This document shows, one piece after another, positions 50,034 through 60,943 of a stretch of DNA of 64,000 nucleotides (its first letter is position 1; every line of letters starts with the position of its first letter). Source of the stretch: Citrobacter sp. MGH106 (GTDB taxonomy: Bacteria; Pseudomonadota; Gammaproteobacteria; Enterobacterales; Enterobacteriaceae); contig NZ_KQ089822.1 of the NCBI RefSeq assembly GCF_001037495.1, positions 3,739,938 through 3,803,937 on the forward strand. The letters are read 5' to 3'. A program made the translations under genes and the position numbers. A model generated the notes under the pieces. The model saw only the letters and a list, made by a program, of their open reading frames with translations. It was not told where the DNA came from and ran no database searches.

Positions 50034-50699
50034 TTATTTAAGAACGGATTCATGATATATAGTTAACGCTTCCACAACATCATCATATATAAACACTTCA
50101 TTATCATTATTTATAACAATAGCCATATTACAATATTTCTTCAATAATTCATCACTATGTGACACCATTAGTAATGACATTTCTTTTGATCTTTCAGAAA
50201 ATATCAAGTCACATTTTCTTTTAAATCGCGAATCACCAACAGCAGTAATTTCATCAACTAAATAATAATCAAATTTAAATGCCATACTTAATCCAAAACC
50301 TAACCTCGATCGCATCCCCGAAGAATACGTTTTAATCGGCATGTCAAAGTATTTTCCTAGTTCAGAGAACTCCTCCACAAAAGCAATAACTTCTCTGAAA
50401 TCATTTTTTGCAGCATAAAGCCTGGCTACAAATTTCACATTCTCCCGACCAGTTAAGCTCCCCTGAAACCCTCCTGCCAATCCTACTGGCCATGAAATAG
50501 TTTGATCGGTTGTTATCATTCCACTATCTGGATGATCGATACCTCCAATCATACGAAGTAATGTAGATTTACCTGCACCGTTACGCCCAATCAGCGCAAC
50601 ACTCTTACCTGTTGGTAACTCAAAGTTTAAATCCTTGAATACGTAGTGACGCCCTTTCGACGTGATATATGATTTCGTTAAATTTTCGACTTTGATCAT
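50034..50699 (-). CDS. kpsT: Capsule exporter ATPase KpsT
   Basis: ABC ATPase of 221 aa that drives export of the completed lipid-linked capsule through KpsM. I start at ATG 50699 (MIKVENLTKSY), which overlaps the kpsM stop as ATGA; the longer frame would run back into kpsM. Walker A is GRNGAGKST near residue 38, the signature is YSSGMRSRLGF, and Walker B is YYLVDEI, with the switch His in MVSHSDELLK. Sequence composition is AT-rich. The large polymerase gene follows about 70 bases later on the same strand. Confidence 0.95.
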   Translation of the reverse strand: MIKVENLTKSYITSKGRHYVFKDLNFELPTGKSVALIGRNGAGKSTLLRMIGGIDHPDSGMITTDQTISWPVGLAGGFQGSLTGRENVKFVARLYAAKNDFREVIAFVEEFSELGKYFDMPIKTYSSGMRSRLGFGLSMAFKFDYYLVDEITAVGDSRFKRKCDLIFSERSKEMSLLMVSHSDELLKKYCNMAIVINNDNEVFIYDDVVEALTIYHESVLK

Positions 50700-51481
50700 G
50701 ATGAAGTTAGCATTGCTCTCCGCCGGAACCAATAACTGGCTAAACCAAGAAAAAAGATCCCTAGCGCACAAATAGCCAGATAGCCAAAACTCACTCCATC
50801 GCTAGTATAGTTAGCAACAACTGCCTCTCTGCTAAGTTCGACAACATGAACGATGGGATTCCAAAGGACATAGGACTGATACTGCTTAGGAATTGCCTGA
50901 AGTGGAAACATAATGCATGAAATAAAGTAAAGTGGCTTGATAACGATAGGAAGAAACTTTTCTGTTTCTGGGTGCGAGCTTCCTATCACCATAAAGATCA
51001 GTCCCACACCGCATGAAAATACAATGAGCAAAAACCATGTACTAAATAAGAGTAATACACGAGCAAGTGAAAAAATCTCACCGCACAAACTAAGAATCCC
51101 CATCAGAACCAGATAGACAAGGATATAAATAACCATTTCCAGCAAAGTCCTTGCAATTACTGTATCTACTGGTTTTACTGGTCTGTAATTAAATAGTCCC
51201 TGATTAGCTTCAATTGCTTTAATTGACCGAATGGATATGTCACTAAAAATGAAATAGGGAATAATACCATTAATCAAAAAAACCGGGAAAGATATATCAG
51301 GCATTGTGCGATGCATTATATATCCAAAGATAACTAACATTACCATAAGATGAGCAGCAGGTTCTAATATAGCCCAAAGGTATCCAAGACGATATTTTCC
51401 AAATCGTGTTTTAGCTTCCCGTAAAAATAATGCCTTAATTACTGAAATTTGGATTTCAATGCAATTTCTCGCCATGGCCAT
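50696..51481 (-). CDS. kpsM: Capsule exporter permease KpsM
   Basis: ABC-2-type inner-membrane permease of 261 aa with about six helices, in the KpsM/BexB/CtrC family. Typical features are REAKTRFGKYRLGYLWAILEP near residue 20 and FISCIMFPLQAIPKQYQ in the C-terminal half. The ATG at 51481 is used; a second ATG at 51475 (MARNCIE) is equally possible. It is the first gene of the minus-strand capsule operon and is preceded by a JUMPstart element. Overlaps kpsT by four bases. Confidence 0.95.
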   Translation of the reverse strand: MAMARNCIEIQISVIKALFLREAKTRFGKYRLGYLWAILEPAAHLMVMLVIFGYIMHRTMPDISFPVFLINGIIPYFIFSDISIRSIKAIEANQGLFNYRPVKPVDTVIARTLLEMVIYILVYLVLMGILSLCGEIFSLARVLLLFSTWFLLIVFSCGVGLIFMVIGSSHPETEKFLPIVIKPLYFISCIMFPLQAIPKQYQSYVLWNPIVHVVELSREAVVANYTSDGVSFGYLAICALGIFFLGLASYWFRRRAMLTSS

Positions 51482-51495
51482 TCCATTATATTCGA

Positions 51496-51528
51496 CATGC
51501 TACCGCCCTTAGCTTAAGCTGCCACAGG
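51496..51528 (-). promoter_or_regulatory. JUMPstart / ops element before kpsM
   Basis: On the minus strand the sequence reads CTGTGGCAGCTTAAGC followed by TAAGGGCGGTAGCATG. The core GGGCGGTAGCATG (51496-51508) matches the ops consensus GGCGGTAGYNT, and the stretch before it resembles the rest of JUMPstart. RfaH recruited at ops would keep polymerase moving through the long AT-rich capsule operon. The core ends about 15 bases before the kpsM start. Confidence 0.85.
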
Positions 51529-51804
51529 CTTATATATATTTTATTTAGTAGAAAAGTATCACGCGAAATTGTTAATGATACGCAGGAGAGTTGAAATCCA
51601 CATACAAAATAACGCCCCTGATAGACATTATATGTAATACCTTTAAACCAGTAAGGGATATCTTACAATATAATATTGAAATAGAAAGAGACTAAATATT
51701 TTTTAAGATATTATTCATATAAAACATGAATATAATTAATCTAATGTCTTTAGGAAGTGATAATATTCACAATTAATATCATGCATAATACTTATATTAT
51801 ACAT
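51529..51804 (-). promoter_or_regulatory. AT-rich promoter region of the kpsM operon
   Basis: No gene is visible. The kpsM promoter should lie here, upstream of the JUMPstart, but the sequence is so AT-rich that many -10-like hexamers occur and none is preferred. No integrase, transposase or tRNA fragment is seen. Confidence 0.4.
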
Positions 51805-51835
51805 TATGGGTAGTATATAACGTATACTACCCATA
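51805..51835. repeat. 13-bp perfect inverted repeat at nadR/capsule junction
   Basis: TATGGGTAGTATA (51805-51817) pairs with TATACTACCCATA (51823-51835), loop TAACG, four bases beyond the nadR stop. It can fold as a strong hairpin on either strand and is probably the nadR transcript end, though no T-run follows. It marks the right boundary of the accessory region. Confidence 0.75.
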
Positions 51836-51839
51836 AACT

Positions 51840-53069
51840 CTATACCCTCTCGCCCATCAGCCCTTTTACCAGCTCCACACAGCGCAAAAACCGCGAGTCA
51901 TAATCAGCCTCCTCAACGTGCACAAATTTGATGTTGTTCTTCTCCAACATCGATACCAATAGCGTCTGAAACTCTTTGCGATCCACCGAACTCCCCAAGC
52001 TTCGTAATCCATCCGCAACCCATGGCGTGTTGTTTTCCAGCAGGATCACCAGGTCAAAGCGATACTCGTCAATCAATGCCTGCACAAACGGGTGCTCACG
52101 CCCTTCATACTTTTTGCAGAACGCCTGAGTGGTGACAAAGTCTGTGTCGATAAACGCCACTTTATTAGCATACTTAACTGCAAAATCAATGTATTGCGCT
52201 TGTCCTAGCGCGATCTTGTCGTAATCAGAATACTGCAGCGCCATCTCATCGCCGCCCAAATGGGAAAAGACGTAATCGCGCCCGTATTCCCATGCGCTGG
52301 TCGTATTGAAGATATTGGCAAGCTTATTCACCAGTGTCGATTTTCCACTCGACTCACCGCCGAGGATCGCCACGGTACGCACAAAGAAGGGTTTCACTTC
52401 CGTCGGAATGTATTCCCAATAGCGGAATGGATTTTCACGGATTTGCGCCCCGCTGATGCTCATAAAGGTCCGTTTTGGATCGACCAACACAGTTTCAATA
52501 CCCAGATGTTCCAGATATTGCGGGGCGTCAGCTTCTTCAGAAGTGTAGATCCAGTTAGGCTGGATCCCCTTCTCTTGCATAAACGTTTTAATCCCGTTGC
52601 TCCAGACATCCCAGCCGTGCGGATATGGCTCCATACCTTCCTCATTAAAGGCATGAATACGGATATTTTTCTGATACTTAAACGTTTGCAGCAACCAGCG
52701 TAAACGGTCGGAAACCGTGGGTTGTTGTGACATAGCGCTGTCTTCAAACAGGCCCCGATCGCGCGTATCGTCATAGCCCATGATGATATGTAATTCATCG
52801 ACCTGGCTACAGGCACGCTGAATCAGATAGATATGACCAGTATGCAATGGATAAAACTTACCAAAGACCACACCAATGTTTTTCTGCTGGCGGGGGAACT
52901 CCAGTCCCAGAAAACGGTGCAATGCCTCCAATTTTTGCGCACTGGGGCTTTTTATCTTGGCGTTCAGGAGTTGGCTTAAATACCCCTTGGTCATGCCACT
53001 GGCATCCGCCACCTGTTGCAGAGTACAGCCCTTTTGCTTAATGGCAGTTTTCAGATAATCAAATGACAC
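51840..53069 (-). CDS. nadR: NAD regulator / NMN adenylyltransferase / ribosylnicotinamide kinase NadR
   Basis: Trifunctional regulator of NAD metabolism, 409 aa. I use the GTG at 53069 (MSFDYLKTAIKQKG), because AGGAGG lies five bases upstream and the E. coli protein begins at the same point; a longer frame runs into intergenic repeat. Domains are a Cro-type HTH (about 5-60, VADASGMTKGYLSQLL), an NMN adenylyltransferase (about 62-225, GKFYPLHTGH), and a nucleoside kinase (GGESSGKSTL near 237). It represses nadA, nadB and pncB when NAD is plentiful. It is separated from radA by the intergenic repeat copy B. Confidence 0.97.
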   Translation of the reverse strand: MSFDYLKTAIKQKGCTLQQVADASGMTKGYLSQLLNAKIKSPSAQKLEALHRFLGLEFPRQQKNIGVVFGKFYPLHTGHIYLIQRACSQVDELHIIMGYDDTRDRGLFEDSAMSQQPTVSDRLRWLLQTFKYQKNIRIHAFNEEGMEPYPHGWDVWSNGIKTFMQEKGIQPNWIYTSEEADAPQYLEHLGIETVLVDPKRTFMSISGAQIRENPFRYWEYIPTEVKPFFVRTVAILGGESSGKSTLVNKLANIFNTTSAWEYGRDYVFSHLGGDEMALQYSDYDKIALGQAQYIDFAVKYANKVAFIDTDFVTTQAFCKKYEGREHPFVQALIDEYRFDLVILLENNTPWVADGLRSLGSSVDRKEFQTLLVSMLEKNNIKFVHVEEADYDSRFLRCVELVKGLMGERV

Positions 53070-53099
53070 AAGAGCCTCCTGCTTGCTATAAATTAACGT

Positions 53100-53204
53100 A
53101 ATACCCATGGATCTCTGGTGGCAGGAAGGCGCAAACAAATCCCGATATGATTCGGGGCAGCGAACACGACCAACACACCTGTCGCCGGAAAGACGACGGG
53201 TATT
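53100..53204 (+). repeat. Dispersed intergenic repeat, copy B
   Basis: A 105-bp element with terminal inverted AATACCC (53100-53106) and GGGTATT (53198-53204). Inside it has GGCAGGAAGGCGCAAAC, an imperfect hairpin TCCCGATATGATTCGGGG, GCGAACACGACCAACAC and a terminal GGAAAGACGACGGGTATT. The order of blocks is that of copies A and C. It lies between radA and nadR. Confidence 0.7.
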
Positions 53205-53207
53205 TAA

Positions 53208-54590
53208 TTATAAGTCGTCAAAAACGCTGAGCGCATCCGTGAGTTTTTTAACGCCAAAAACTTGCATGCCTTCTGGCGGTTTTTTCGGCACATTCGCGGC
53301 AGGTACAATCGCCCGACGGAATCCATGCTTCGCTGCTTCCGAAATCCGCTCTTGACCACTGGGAACCGGACGAATTTCACCCGCCAGCCCCACTTCACCG
53401 AAGACGACTAAATCCTGCGGCAACGGCCGGTCGCGAAGGCTGGAAACCATTGCCAGCAGCAGAGCCAAGTCTGCGCTGGTTTCAGTGACTTTTACACCAC
53501 CCACCACGTTGACAAACACATCCTGATCCGCCATTTGCAACCCACCGTGACGATGCAGCACAGCCAGCAAAATGGCCAAACGGTTTTGCTCCAGCCCTAC
53601 CGCAACACGGCGCGGGTTCGCCATCATTGAGTGATCAACCAGCGCCTGGATCTCCACCAACAGCGGACGTGTTCCTTCCCAGACAACCATCACGGAGCTA
53701 CCGGGAGTGACCTCATCACCGCGACTTAAGAAAATGGCTGAAGGATTACTGACTTCACGTAGACCTTGCTCGGTCATCGCAAAGACACCAAGCTCATTCA
53801 CTGCACCAAAACGGTTTTTATGGCTACGCAAAGTACGAAAACGGGAGTCAGCATCGCCGTCAAGCAACACTGAGCAGTCAATACAGTGTTCCAGAACTTT
53901 CGGCCCGGCCAGCGAACCGTCTTTGGTGACATGCCCAACCATAACAATCGCCACGCCCCGCGTTTTCGCAAAGCGTGTCAGGTAAGCAGCCGTTTCCCGA
54001 ACCTGTGCCACGCTACCTGGCGAAGACTGGATATCAGCCATGTGCATTACCTGAATGGAGTCGATAACCATCAGTTTCGGCTGTTCTTCTTCGGCGATCA
54101 GGCAAATCTGTTCAATACTGGTTTCCGACAGCATATTCATATTCGCAGTCGGTAGTCCAAGTCGATGCGCACGCATTGCCACCTGTTGCAAGGATTCTTC
54201 CCCCGTGACGTACAGGGTTTTCATCTGCTCGCTGAGCTTACACAGCGTTTGCAGCAGTAGCGTTGATTTCCCTGCACCAGGGTTACCGCCGATCAAAATA
54301 GCGCTGCCAGGCACCACGCCACCACCCAGCACGCGGTCAAACTCTTTAAAACCGGTAGAAAAACGCGGCAGTTCCTCAAGACTGATTTCCGACAGTTTCT
54401 GAACCTTTGCGACGCCTGCATTGCCAGCGTAACCGCTGAGTCGCTCGTTGCGCGCCACTGTTGGTGATGCAGCAAGGCGTACCTCGGTAATGGTATTCCA
54501 GGCCTGACAGGCGCTACATTGCCCCTGCCAGCGCGGATAATCGGCCCCACATTCGTTACAAACAAAGGCGCGCTTAGGAGCTTTTGCCAC
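53208..54590 (-). CDS. radA: DNA repair protein RadA (Sms)
   Basis: A 460-aa RecA-related ATPase/helicase that drives branch migration of recombination intermediates. It has an N-terminal C4 zinc finger (CNECG ... CSAC), Walker A GGNPGAGKSTLL near residue 95, the RadA motif KNRFG, and a C-terminal Lon-protease-like domain. The start is GTG at 54590 with GAGGT upstream. It lies 11 bases after serB in the serB-radA-nadR gene string. Confidence 0.97.
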   Translation of the reverse strand: MAKAPKRAFVCNECGADYPRWQGQCSACQAWNTITEVRLAASPTVARNERLSGYAGNAGVAKVQKLSEISLEELPRFSTGFKEFDRVLGGGVVPGSAILIGGNPGAGKSTLLLQTLCKLSEQMKTLYVTGEESLQQVAMRAHRLGLPTANMNMLSETSIEQICLIAEEEQPKLMVIDSIQVMHMADIQSSPGSVAQVRETAAYLTRFAKTRGVAIVMVGHVTKDGSLAGPKVLEHCIDCSVLLDGDADSRFRTLRSHKNRFGAVNELGVFAMTEQGLREVSNPSAIFLSRGDEVTPGSSVMVVWEGTRPLLVEIQALVDHSMMANPRRVAVGLEQNRLAILLAVLHRHGGLQMADQDVFVNVVGGVKVTETSADLALLLAMVSSLRDRPLPQDLVVFGEVGLAGEIRPVPSGQERISEAAKHGFRRAIVPAANVPKKPPEGMQVFGVKKLTDALSVFDDL

Positions 54591-54601
54591 GTTTTACCTC
54601 G

Positions 54602-55570
54602 TTATTTCTGATTCATACTGCCGGAGAGAATGCAGAACACCCCCATCAGATCGGCATGACGGATAGTGATTTCCGTCTTTTCATTCACTTTCGGTTTAGC
54701 ATGGTAAGCGATACCCAACCCTGCCGTTTTGATCATCGGCAGATCGTTCGCACCATCGCCAATCGCGACCGTTTGCGCTATAGGGATTTCATGCTCTAGT
54801 GCCAGTCGAGTCAGGGTATTAGCTTTGTACTGGGCATCGACGATATCGCCAGTCACGTTGCCGGTAAATTTACCGTCCATGATTTCCAGCTCATTCGCCA
54901 CCGCTGCAGTCAGCCGCAGTTTTTGACGCAGGTATTCCGCAAAGAAGGTAAACCCCCCAGAGGCGATAGCCACTTTCCATCCGAGAGTTTCCAGCTTCAG
55001 CACCAGTTGCGTCAGGCCGGGCATCAGGGGCAGAGTTTCACGCACCTGATGCAGAATGTTTGCGTCAGCGCCCTTGAGGGTCGCGACACGGCTACGAAGG
55101 CTGGCGGTGAAGTCCAGCTCACCACGCATCGCACGCTCCGTCACTTCCGCAACCATCTCACCGGTTCCCGCCAGTTTAGCGATCTCATCTATACACTCGA
55201 TCTGGATAGCGGTTGAGTCCATGTCCATCACCAGCAGACCAGGCGTGCGCAAATGCGGGATTTTGCCCAGTGGCGCAACATCCAGTTTGGCATCATGCGC
55301 CAGTTTTGTCGCACGCGGTGTTAACGACCCTGCCAGGCGAATGACCTGATAATCTTCGACGCACCAGGCTGCCACAATAACCATCGCCGCTCCCAGCTTG
55401 CTTTGGTATTGCGTTAAGCGTTGTTTATCCAGCCCACGACCATACAGCAGCCAGCCACTCCGGCCCGCGTGGTAATCCAGCGGCATCACTTCATCGCCAC
55501 TTAAAGAGAGGGGCAGACCTGGCCACAGAGAGACATCTTCAGGTAGATCGCACCAGGTAATGTTAGGCAT
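54602..55570 (-). CDS. serB: Phosphoserine phosphatase
   Basis: HAD-family enzyme, the last step of serine synthesis. It is 322 aa, as in E. coli. An N-terminal ACT-like region is followed by the catalytic DxDxT (LVMDMDSTAIQIE) near residue 105, the conserved SGGFT motif and GDGANDLPM. The ATG at 55570 follows AGGAG. Divergent from ytjB across 115 bases. Confidence 0.97.
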   Translation of the reverse strand: MPNITWCDLPEDVSLWPGLPLSLSGDEVMPLDYHAGRSGWLLYGRGLDKQRLTQYQSKLGAAMVIVAAWCVEDYQVIRLAGSLTPRATKLAHDAKLDVAPLGKIPHLRTPGLLVMDMDSTAIQIECIDEIAKLAGTGEMVAEVTERAMRGELDFTASLRSRVATLKGADANILHQVRETLPLMPGLTQLVLKLETLGWKVAIASGGFTFFAEYLRQKLRLTAAVANELEIMDGKFTGNVTGDIVDAQYKANTLTRLALEHEIPIAQTVAIGDGANDLPMIKTAGLGIAYHAKPKVNEKTEITIRHADLMGVFCILSGSMNQK

Positions 55571-55685
55571 TAAAGCTCCTGTAAAATCGTTCGGGTCGGA
55601 ATCATCCAGGGAAAATAACGCATGAGGCTACCTTGTAACCAGCGCTTCTGGCAACATTAAGCCTCAAATTTTCAGTAGGTGGAAT

Positions 55686-56327
55686 ATGGCTCGCGCAAAA
55701 CTGAAATTCCGACTTCATCGTGCAGTGATTGTATTGTCCTGCCTCGCGCTACTCGTCGCACTCATGCAAGGCGCATCATGGTTTAGTCAAAGCCATCAAC
55801 AGCAGCGTAACCCACAGCTGGAAGAATTGGCTCGCACGCTGGCTCGCCAGGTCGCGTTAAACGTCGCACCACTGATGCGAACCGAAACACCGGATGAGAA
55901 ACGTATTGCTTTCGTACTACATCAGCTCACCGAAGAGAGCCGTATTCTGGATGCGGGAGTCTATGATGAACAGGGCGATCTCATTACACATGCCGGTGAG
56001 AGCGTGGATGTACGTGATCGGCTGGCGCTGGACGGTAAAAAAGCCGGTGGCTATTTTAATCAGCAGATTGTCGAACCCATTCAGGGGAAAAACGGCCCGC
56101 TGGGCTATCTACGCCTGACGCTTGATACCCACACACTCGCCACTGAGGCGAAGCAGGTGGATAACACCACCAACATTCTACGCCTGATGCTGCTTCTGTC
56201 ACTGGCTATTGGTGTAGTGTTAACCCGAACACTACTTCAAGGCAAGCGTACCCGTTGGCAACAATCCCCGTTCCTGCTTACCGCCAACAAACCGGTACAG
56301 GAAGAAGACACTGAGAAAAAAGAGTAA
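55686..56327 (+). CDS. ytjB: Membrane protein YtjB (Smp)
   Basis: A 213-aa protein of the Smp/YtjB family, function unknown. It has a basic N-terminal stretch and a first helix at about 12-30 ([20 protein letters not shown]), a periplasmic domain that may be sensor-like, and a second helix near 162-182 ([20 protein letters not shown]) with a basic tail. Length and sequence match E. coli. It lies 22 bases before lplA, so the two are likely cotranscribed. Confidence 0.92.
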   Translation: MARAKLKFRLHRAVIVLSCLALLVALMQGASWFSQSHQQQRNPQLEELARTLARQVALNVAPLMRTETPDEKRIAFVLHQLTEESRILDAGVYDEQGDLITHAGESVDVRDRLALDGKKAGGYFNQQIVEPIQGKNGPLGYLRLTLDTHTLATEAKQVDNTTNILRLMLLLSLAIGVVLTRTLLQGKRTRWQQSPFLLTANKPVQEEDTEKKE

Positions 56328-56349
56328 TTTACCAGAAAGGAAATCGACC

Positions 56350-57366
56350 ATGACAACATTACGCCTGCTCATCTCTGACTCTTACGATCCATGGTTTAAC
56401 CTGGCCGTTGAAGAGTGCATTTTTCGTCAAATGCCCGCTACGCAGCGCGTTCTGTTTTTATGGCGCAACGCTGATACGGTAGTCATTGGCCGGGCGCAAA
56501 ATCCGTGGAAAGAGTGCAATACCCGGCGCATGGAAGAAGACAACGTCCGGCTTGCACGTCGCAGCAGCGGCGGCGGCGCGGTGTTTCACGATCTGGGTAA
56601 TACTTGCTTTACCTTTATGGCAGGCAAACCAGAATACGACAAAACCATATCCACCACTATCGTACTCAATGCATTAGCTTCTCTTGGAGTCGATGCTGAT
56701 GCATCCGGGCGCAACGATCTGGTCGTCAAAACAGCCGAGGGCGATCGCAAAGTCTCTGGCTCTGCCTATCGGGAAACCAAAGACCGTGGCTTCCACCACG
56801 GCACACTGCTGTTAAATGCCGATCTCAGCCGTTTGGCTAACTATCTAAATCCGGATAAAAAGAAACTCGCCGCCAAAGGGATTACCTCCGTACGCTCACG
56901 CGTTGCGAATCTTACTGAATTGCTGCCGGGCGTCACCCATGAACAGGTGTGCAAGGCAGTAACCGATGCCTTTTTTGCCCACTACGGTGAACGTGTAGAA
57001 GCAGAGATTATCTCTCCCGACAAAACACCGGATCTGCCGAATTTTGCCGAAACTTTCGCTCGCCAGAGCAGTTGGGAGTGGAATTTTGGCCAGGCTCCTG
57101 CTTTTTCGCATCTGCTGGATGAGCGCTTCACCTGGGGCGGCGTAGAACTGCATTTCGACGTTGAAAAAGGGCATATTACCCGCGCGCAGGCCTTCACTGA
57201 CAGCCTCAACCCCGCCCCGTTAGAAGCGTTGGCGAATCGTCTGCAAGGATGTCTGTACCGCGCTGATATGTTGCAGCATGAGTGCGAGGCATTGTTGGTC
57301 GACTTCCCGGACCAGAAAGAAGAACTCCGGGAGCTTTCGGCATGGATTGCCAGAGCAGTGCGTTAA
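56350..57366 (+). CDS. lplA: Lipoate-protein ligase A
   Basis: Scavenges free lipoate and attaches it to E2 and H-protein lipoyl domains by an adenylate intermediate. It is 338 aa, the E. coli length. It has the lipoate-binding motif [12 protein letters not shown] near residue 70 and the conserved lysine in [17 protein letters not shown] (about 133). The small C-terminal accessory domain is present. The ATG is preceded by AGAAAGGAAA. Confidence 0.97.
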   Translation: MTTLRLLISDSYDPWFNLAVEECIFRQMPATQRVLFLWRNADTVVIGRAQNPWKECNTRRMEEDNVRLARRSSGGGAVFHDLGNTCFTFMAGKPEYDKTISTTIVLNALASLGVDADASGRNDLVVKTAEGDRKVSGSAYRETKDRGFHHGTLLLNADLSRLANYLNPDKKKLAAKGITSVRSRVANLTELLPGVTHEQVCKAVTDAFFAHYGERVEAEIISPDKTPDLPNFAETFARQSSWEWNFGQAPAFSHLLDERFTWGGVELHFDVEKGHITRAQAFTDSLNPAPLEALANRLQGCLYRADMLQHECEALLVDFPDQKEELRELSAWIARAVR

Positions 57367-57380
57367 GCAATTGAGATAAC

Positions 57381-57445
57381 TGCCGGATGGAGGCTACGCC
57401 TTATCCGGCAGTATTATAGACCCGGTAAGCAAAGCGTCACCGGGC
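57381..57445. repeat. BIME between lplA and deoD
   Basis: Two REP units: TGCCGGATGGAGGCTACGCC then TTATCCGGCA (57381-57410), and CCCGGTAAGCAAAGCGTCAC followed by CGGGC (57421-57445), between convergent genes. They probably act at the 3' end of the deo operon messenger RNA. Confidence 0.88.
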
Positions 57446-57456
57446 ACAAACCGAAC

Positions 57457-58176
57457 TTATTCTTTATCGCCCAGCAGAACAGATTCCAGCGCGATTTTGA
57501 TCATGTCGTTGAAGGTCGTCTGACGCTCAGCAGCAGTAGTCTGCTCATGAGTACGGATATGGTCAGATACGGTGCAAATGGTAAGCGCTTTCGCACCAAA
57601 CTCAGCCGCAACGCCGTAGATACCCGCAGCTTCCATTTCCACACCCAGCACGCCGTATTTTTCCATTACGTCGAACATTTCGCCGTCCGGGGAGTAGAAC
57701 AGATCGGCGGAGAACAGGTTGCCAACACGCGCATCTACACCCAGAGCTTTTGCAGCATCAACAGCGTTACGCACCATGTCGAAATCAGCAATAGCGGCAA
57801 AATCATGATCTTTAAAGCGGATACGGTTAACTTTGGAATCGGTGCATGCACCCATACCAATTACCACGTCACGCAGTTTGACATCCATACGCACCGCACC
57901 ACAGGAACCCACGCGAATGATTTTCTTCACGCCGAAATCGGTGATCAGTTCTTTGGTATAGATAGAGCAGGATGGGATACCCATGCCATGACCCATAACT
58001 GAGATCTTACGGCCTTTGTAAGTACCGGTGAAACCTAACATGCCACGAACGTTGTTTACTTCGCGGACATCTTCGAGGAAAGTTTCAGCAATGTGCTTAG
58101 CACGCAGCGGGTCGCCAGGCATCAATACGACGTCAGCGAAATCACCCATTTCTGCATTAATATGTGGAGTTGCCAT
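57457..58176 (-). CDS. deoD: Purine-nucleoside phosphorylase
   Basis: Splits purine (deoxy)ribonucleosides with phosphate to base and (deoxy)ribose-1-P. Homohexameric, 239 aa. Family features are [16 protein letters not shown] (residue 20 on), the phosphate arginine region [16 protein letters not shown] and the catalytic Asp in TVSDHI. Last gene of the deoCABD operon, but separated from deoB by the intergenic repeat copy C. Confidence 0.97.
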
Positions 58177-58201
58177 AAATTATCCTTAATTAAATAGTGG
58201 A

Positions 58202-58326
58202 AATACCCTAAGGATTTCACGTTGTAGGAAGGCGGCTATTTCGTTCACCACAGGAGCATAGATTCACTATGTGACCGGGGTGAACGAATGAAGTCAACGA
58301 GCCTACGGCGCGAAAGACAACGGGTA

Positions 58327-58328
<2 letters not shown>
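58202..58328 (+). repeat. Dispersed intergenic repeat, copy C, between deoB and deoD
   Basis: A 127-bp element with terminal AATACCC (58202-58208) and GGGTATT (58322-58328). Inside are TGTAGGAAGGCGGC, CAGGAGCATAGATTCACTAT, GTGACCGGGGTGAACGA and GTCAACGAGCC, the same blocks in the same order as copies A and B. It sits inside an operon and overlaps the deoB stop codon by two bases. Confidence 0.75.
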
Positions 58329-59601
<1,273 letters not shown>

Positions 59602-60924
59602 TTATTCGGTAATACGACGATAGACTGTCGGTGTAATTTCTGGCGCTTTGTCGTCAAGGCTGATTGCCGCTTTGACGGCTTTCGCCGCTTCCTGCCAGCT
59701 GGCTTCATCTTTGGCGTGGATCACTGCCAGCGGACGTTGTCCATCTACGCTGTCACCCAAACGCGCCATATCAGTAAAGCCGACGCTGTAATCAATCGTG
59801 TCAGATGCCTGACGGCGACCGCCGCCCATGGAAACTACCGCCATACCCAGTGCACGGGTATCCATCGCGCTAACGAAACCTTCGGTATCAGCATATACCG
59901 CTTTGCTGAGCATTGCCGTCGGGAGGTACTTCGCGTAGTTTTCGACAAAATCGGTCGGTCCCTTCTGCGCCGCAACCATGCGACCAAAAATTTCCGCCGC
60001 TTTACCGTTATCCAGTACCGCCTGCAACCTGGCGCGGGCTTCAGCATCGTCTTTCGCAAGTTTGCCGGAGATCAGCATCTCCACGCACAGCGCCATGGTG
60101 ACGTCAAACAGACGCGGGTTACGGTATTCACCCGTCAGGAACTGTACAGCTTCGCGAACTTCTACCGCGTTACCGGCGCTGGAGGCCAGCACCTGATTCA
60201 TATCGGTTAACAGTGCGGTAGTACGCACACCCGCACCATTCGCCACACCAACAATCGCTTCGGCAAGGGCAGCCGAAAGTTCATAGGTCGGCATAAAGGC
60301 ACCGCTGCCTACTTTCACGTCCATCACCAATGCATCCAGCCCTTCCGCCAATTTTTTCGCCAGAATAGAGCCAGTAATCAGTGGGATGGAGTCCACGGTC
60401 GCGGTAATGTCGCGGGTGGCATAAAAACGTTTATCCGCCGGTGCAAGCGAGCTGGTTTGACCAATAATCGCAACACCCACGTCTTTAATAATTTCACGGA
60501 ATCGAGCGTCATCCGGGAAGATGTCAAATCCCGGAATGGCTTCCAGTTTATCAAGCGTACCACCGGTATGGCCCAGACCACGCCCGGAGATCATCGGAAT
60601 ATAACCACCGCATGCAGCGACCATCGGGCCTAACATCAGTGACGTTACGTCACCCACGCCACCGGTAGAGTGTTTATCCACAATCGGGCCGTTCAGTTGC
60701 AGACTCTTCCAGTCCAGCACGGTTCCTGAATCACGCATTGCCATGGTCAGCGAAACACGCTCTGGCATTGTCATATCGTGGAAGAAAATAGTCATCGCCA
60801 GGGCGGCGATTTGCCCTTCAGAGATGGTGTTATCGCGAATACCATTGATAAAGAAACGAATTTCTTCATCGCTCAGCGCATGACCATCACGTTTTTTACG
60901 AATAATTTCTTGTGCGAGAAACAA
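59602..60924 (-). CDS. deoA: Thymidine phosphorylase
   Basis: Splits thymidine and deoxyuridine to base and deoxyribose-1-P. It is 440 aa as in E. coli, with the phosphate-binding KHSTGGVGD near residue 84 and [16 protein letters not shown] near 115. Second gene of deoCABD, separated from deoC by a BIME. Confidence 0.97.
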
Positions 60925-60943
60925 GGTAACCTCCCGATTATGG

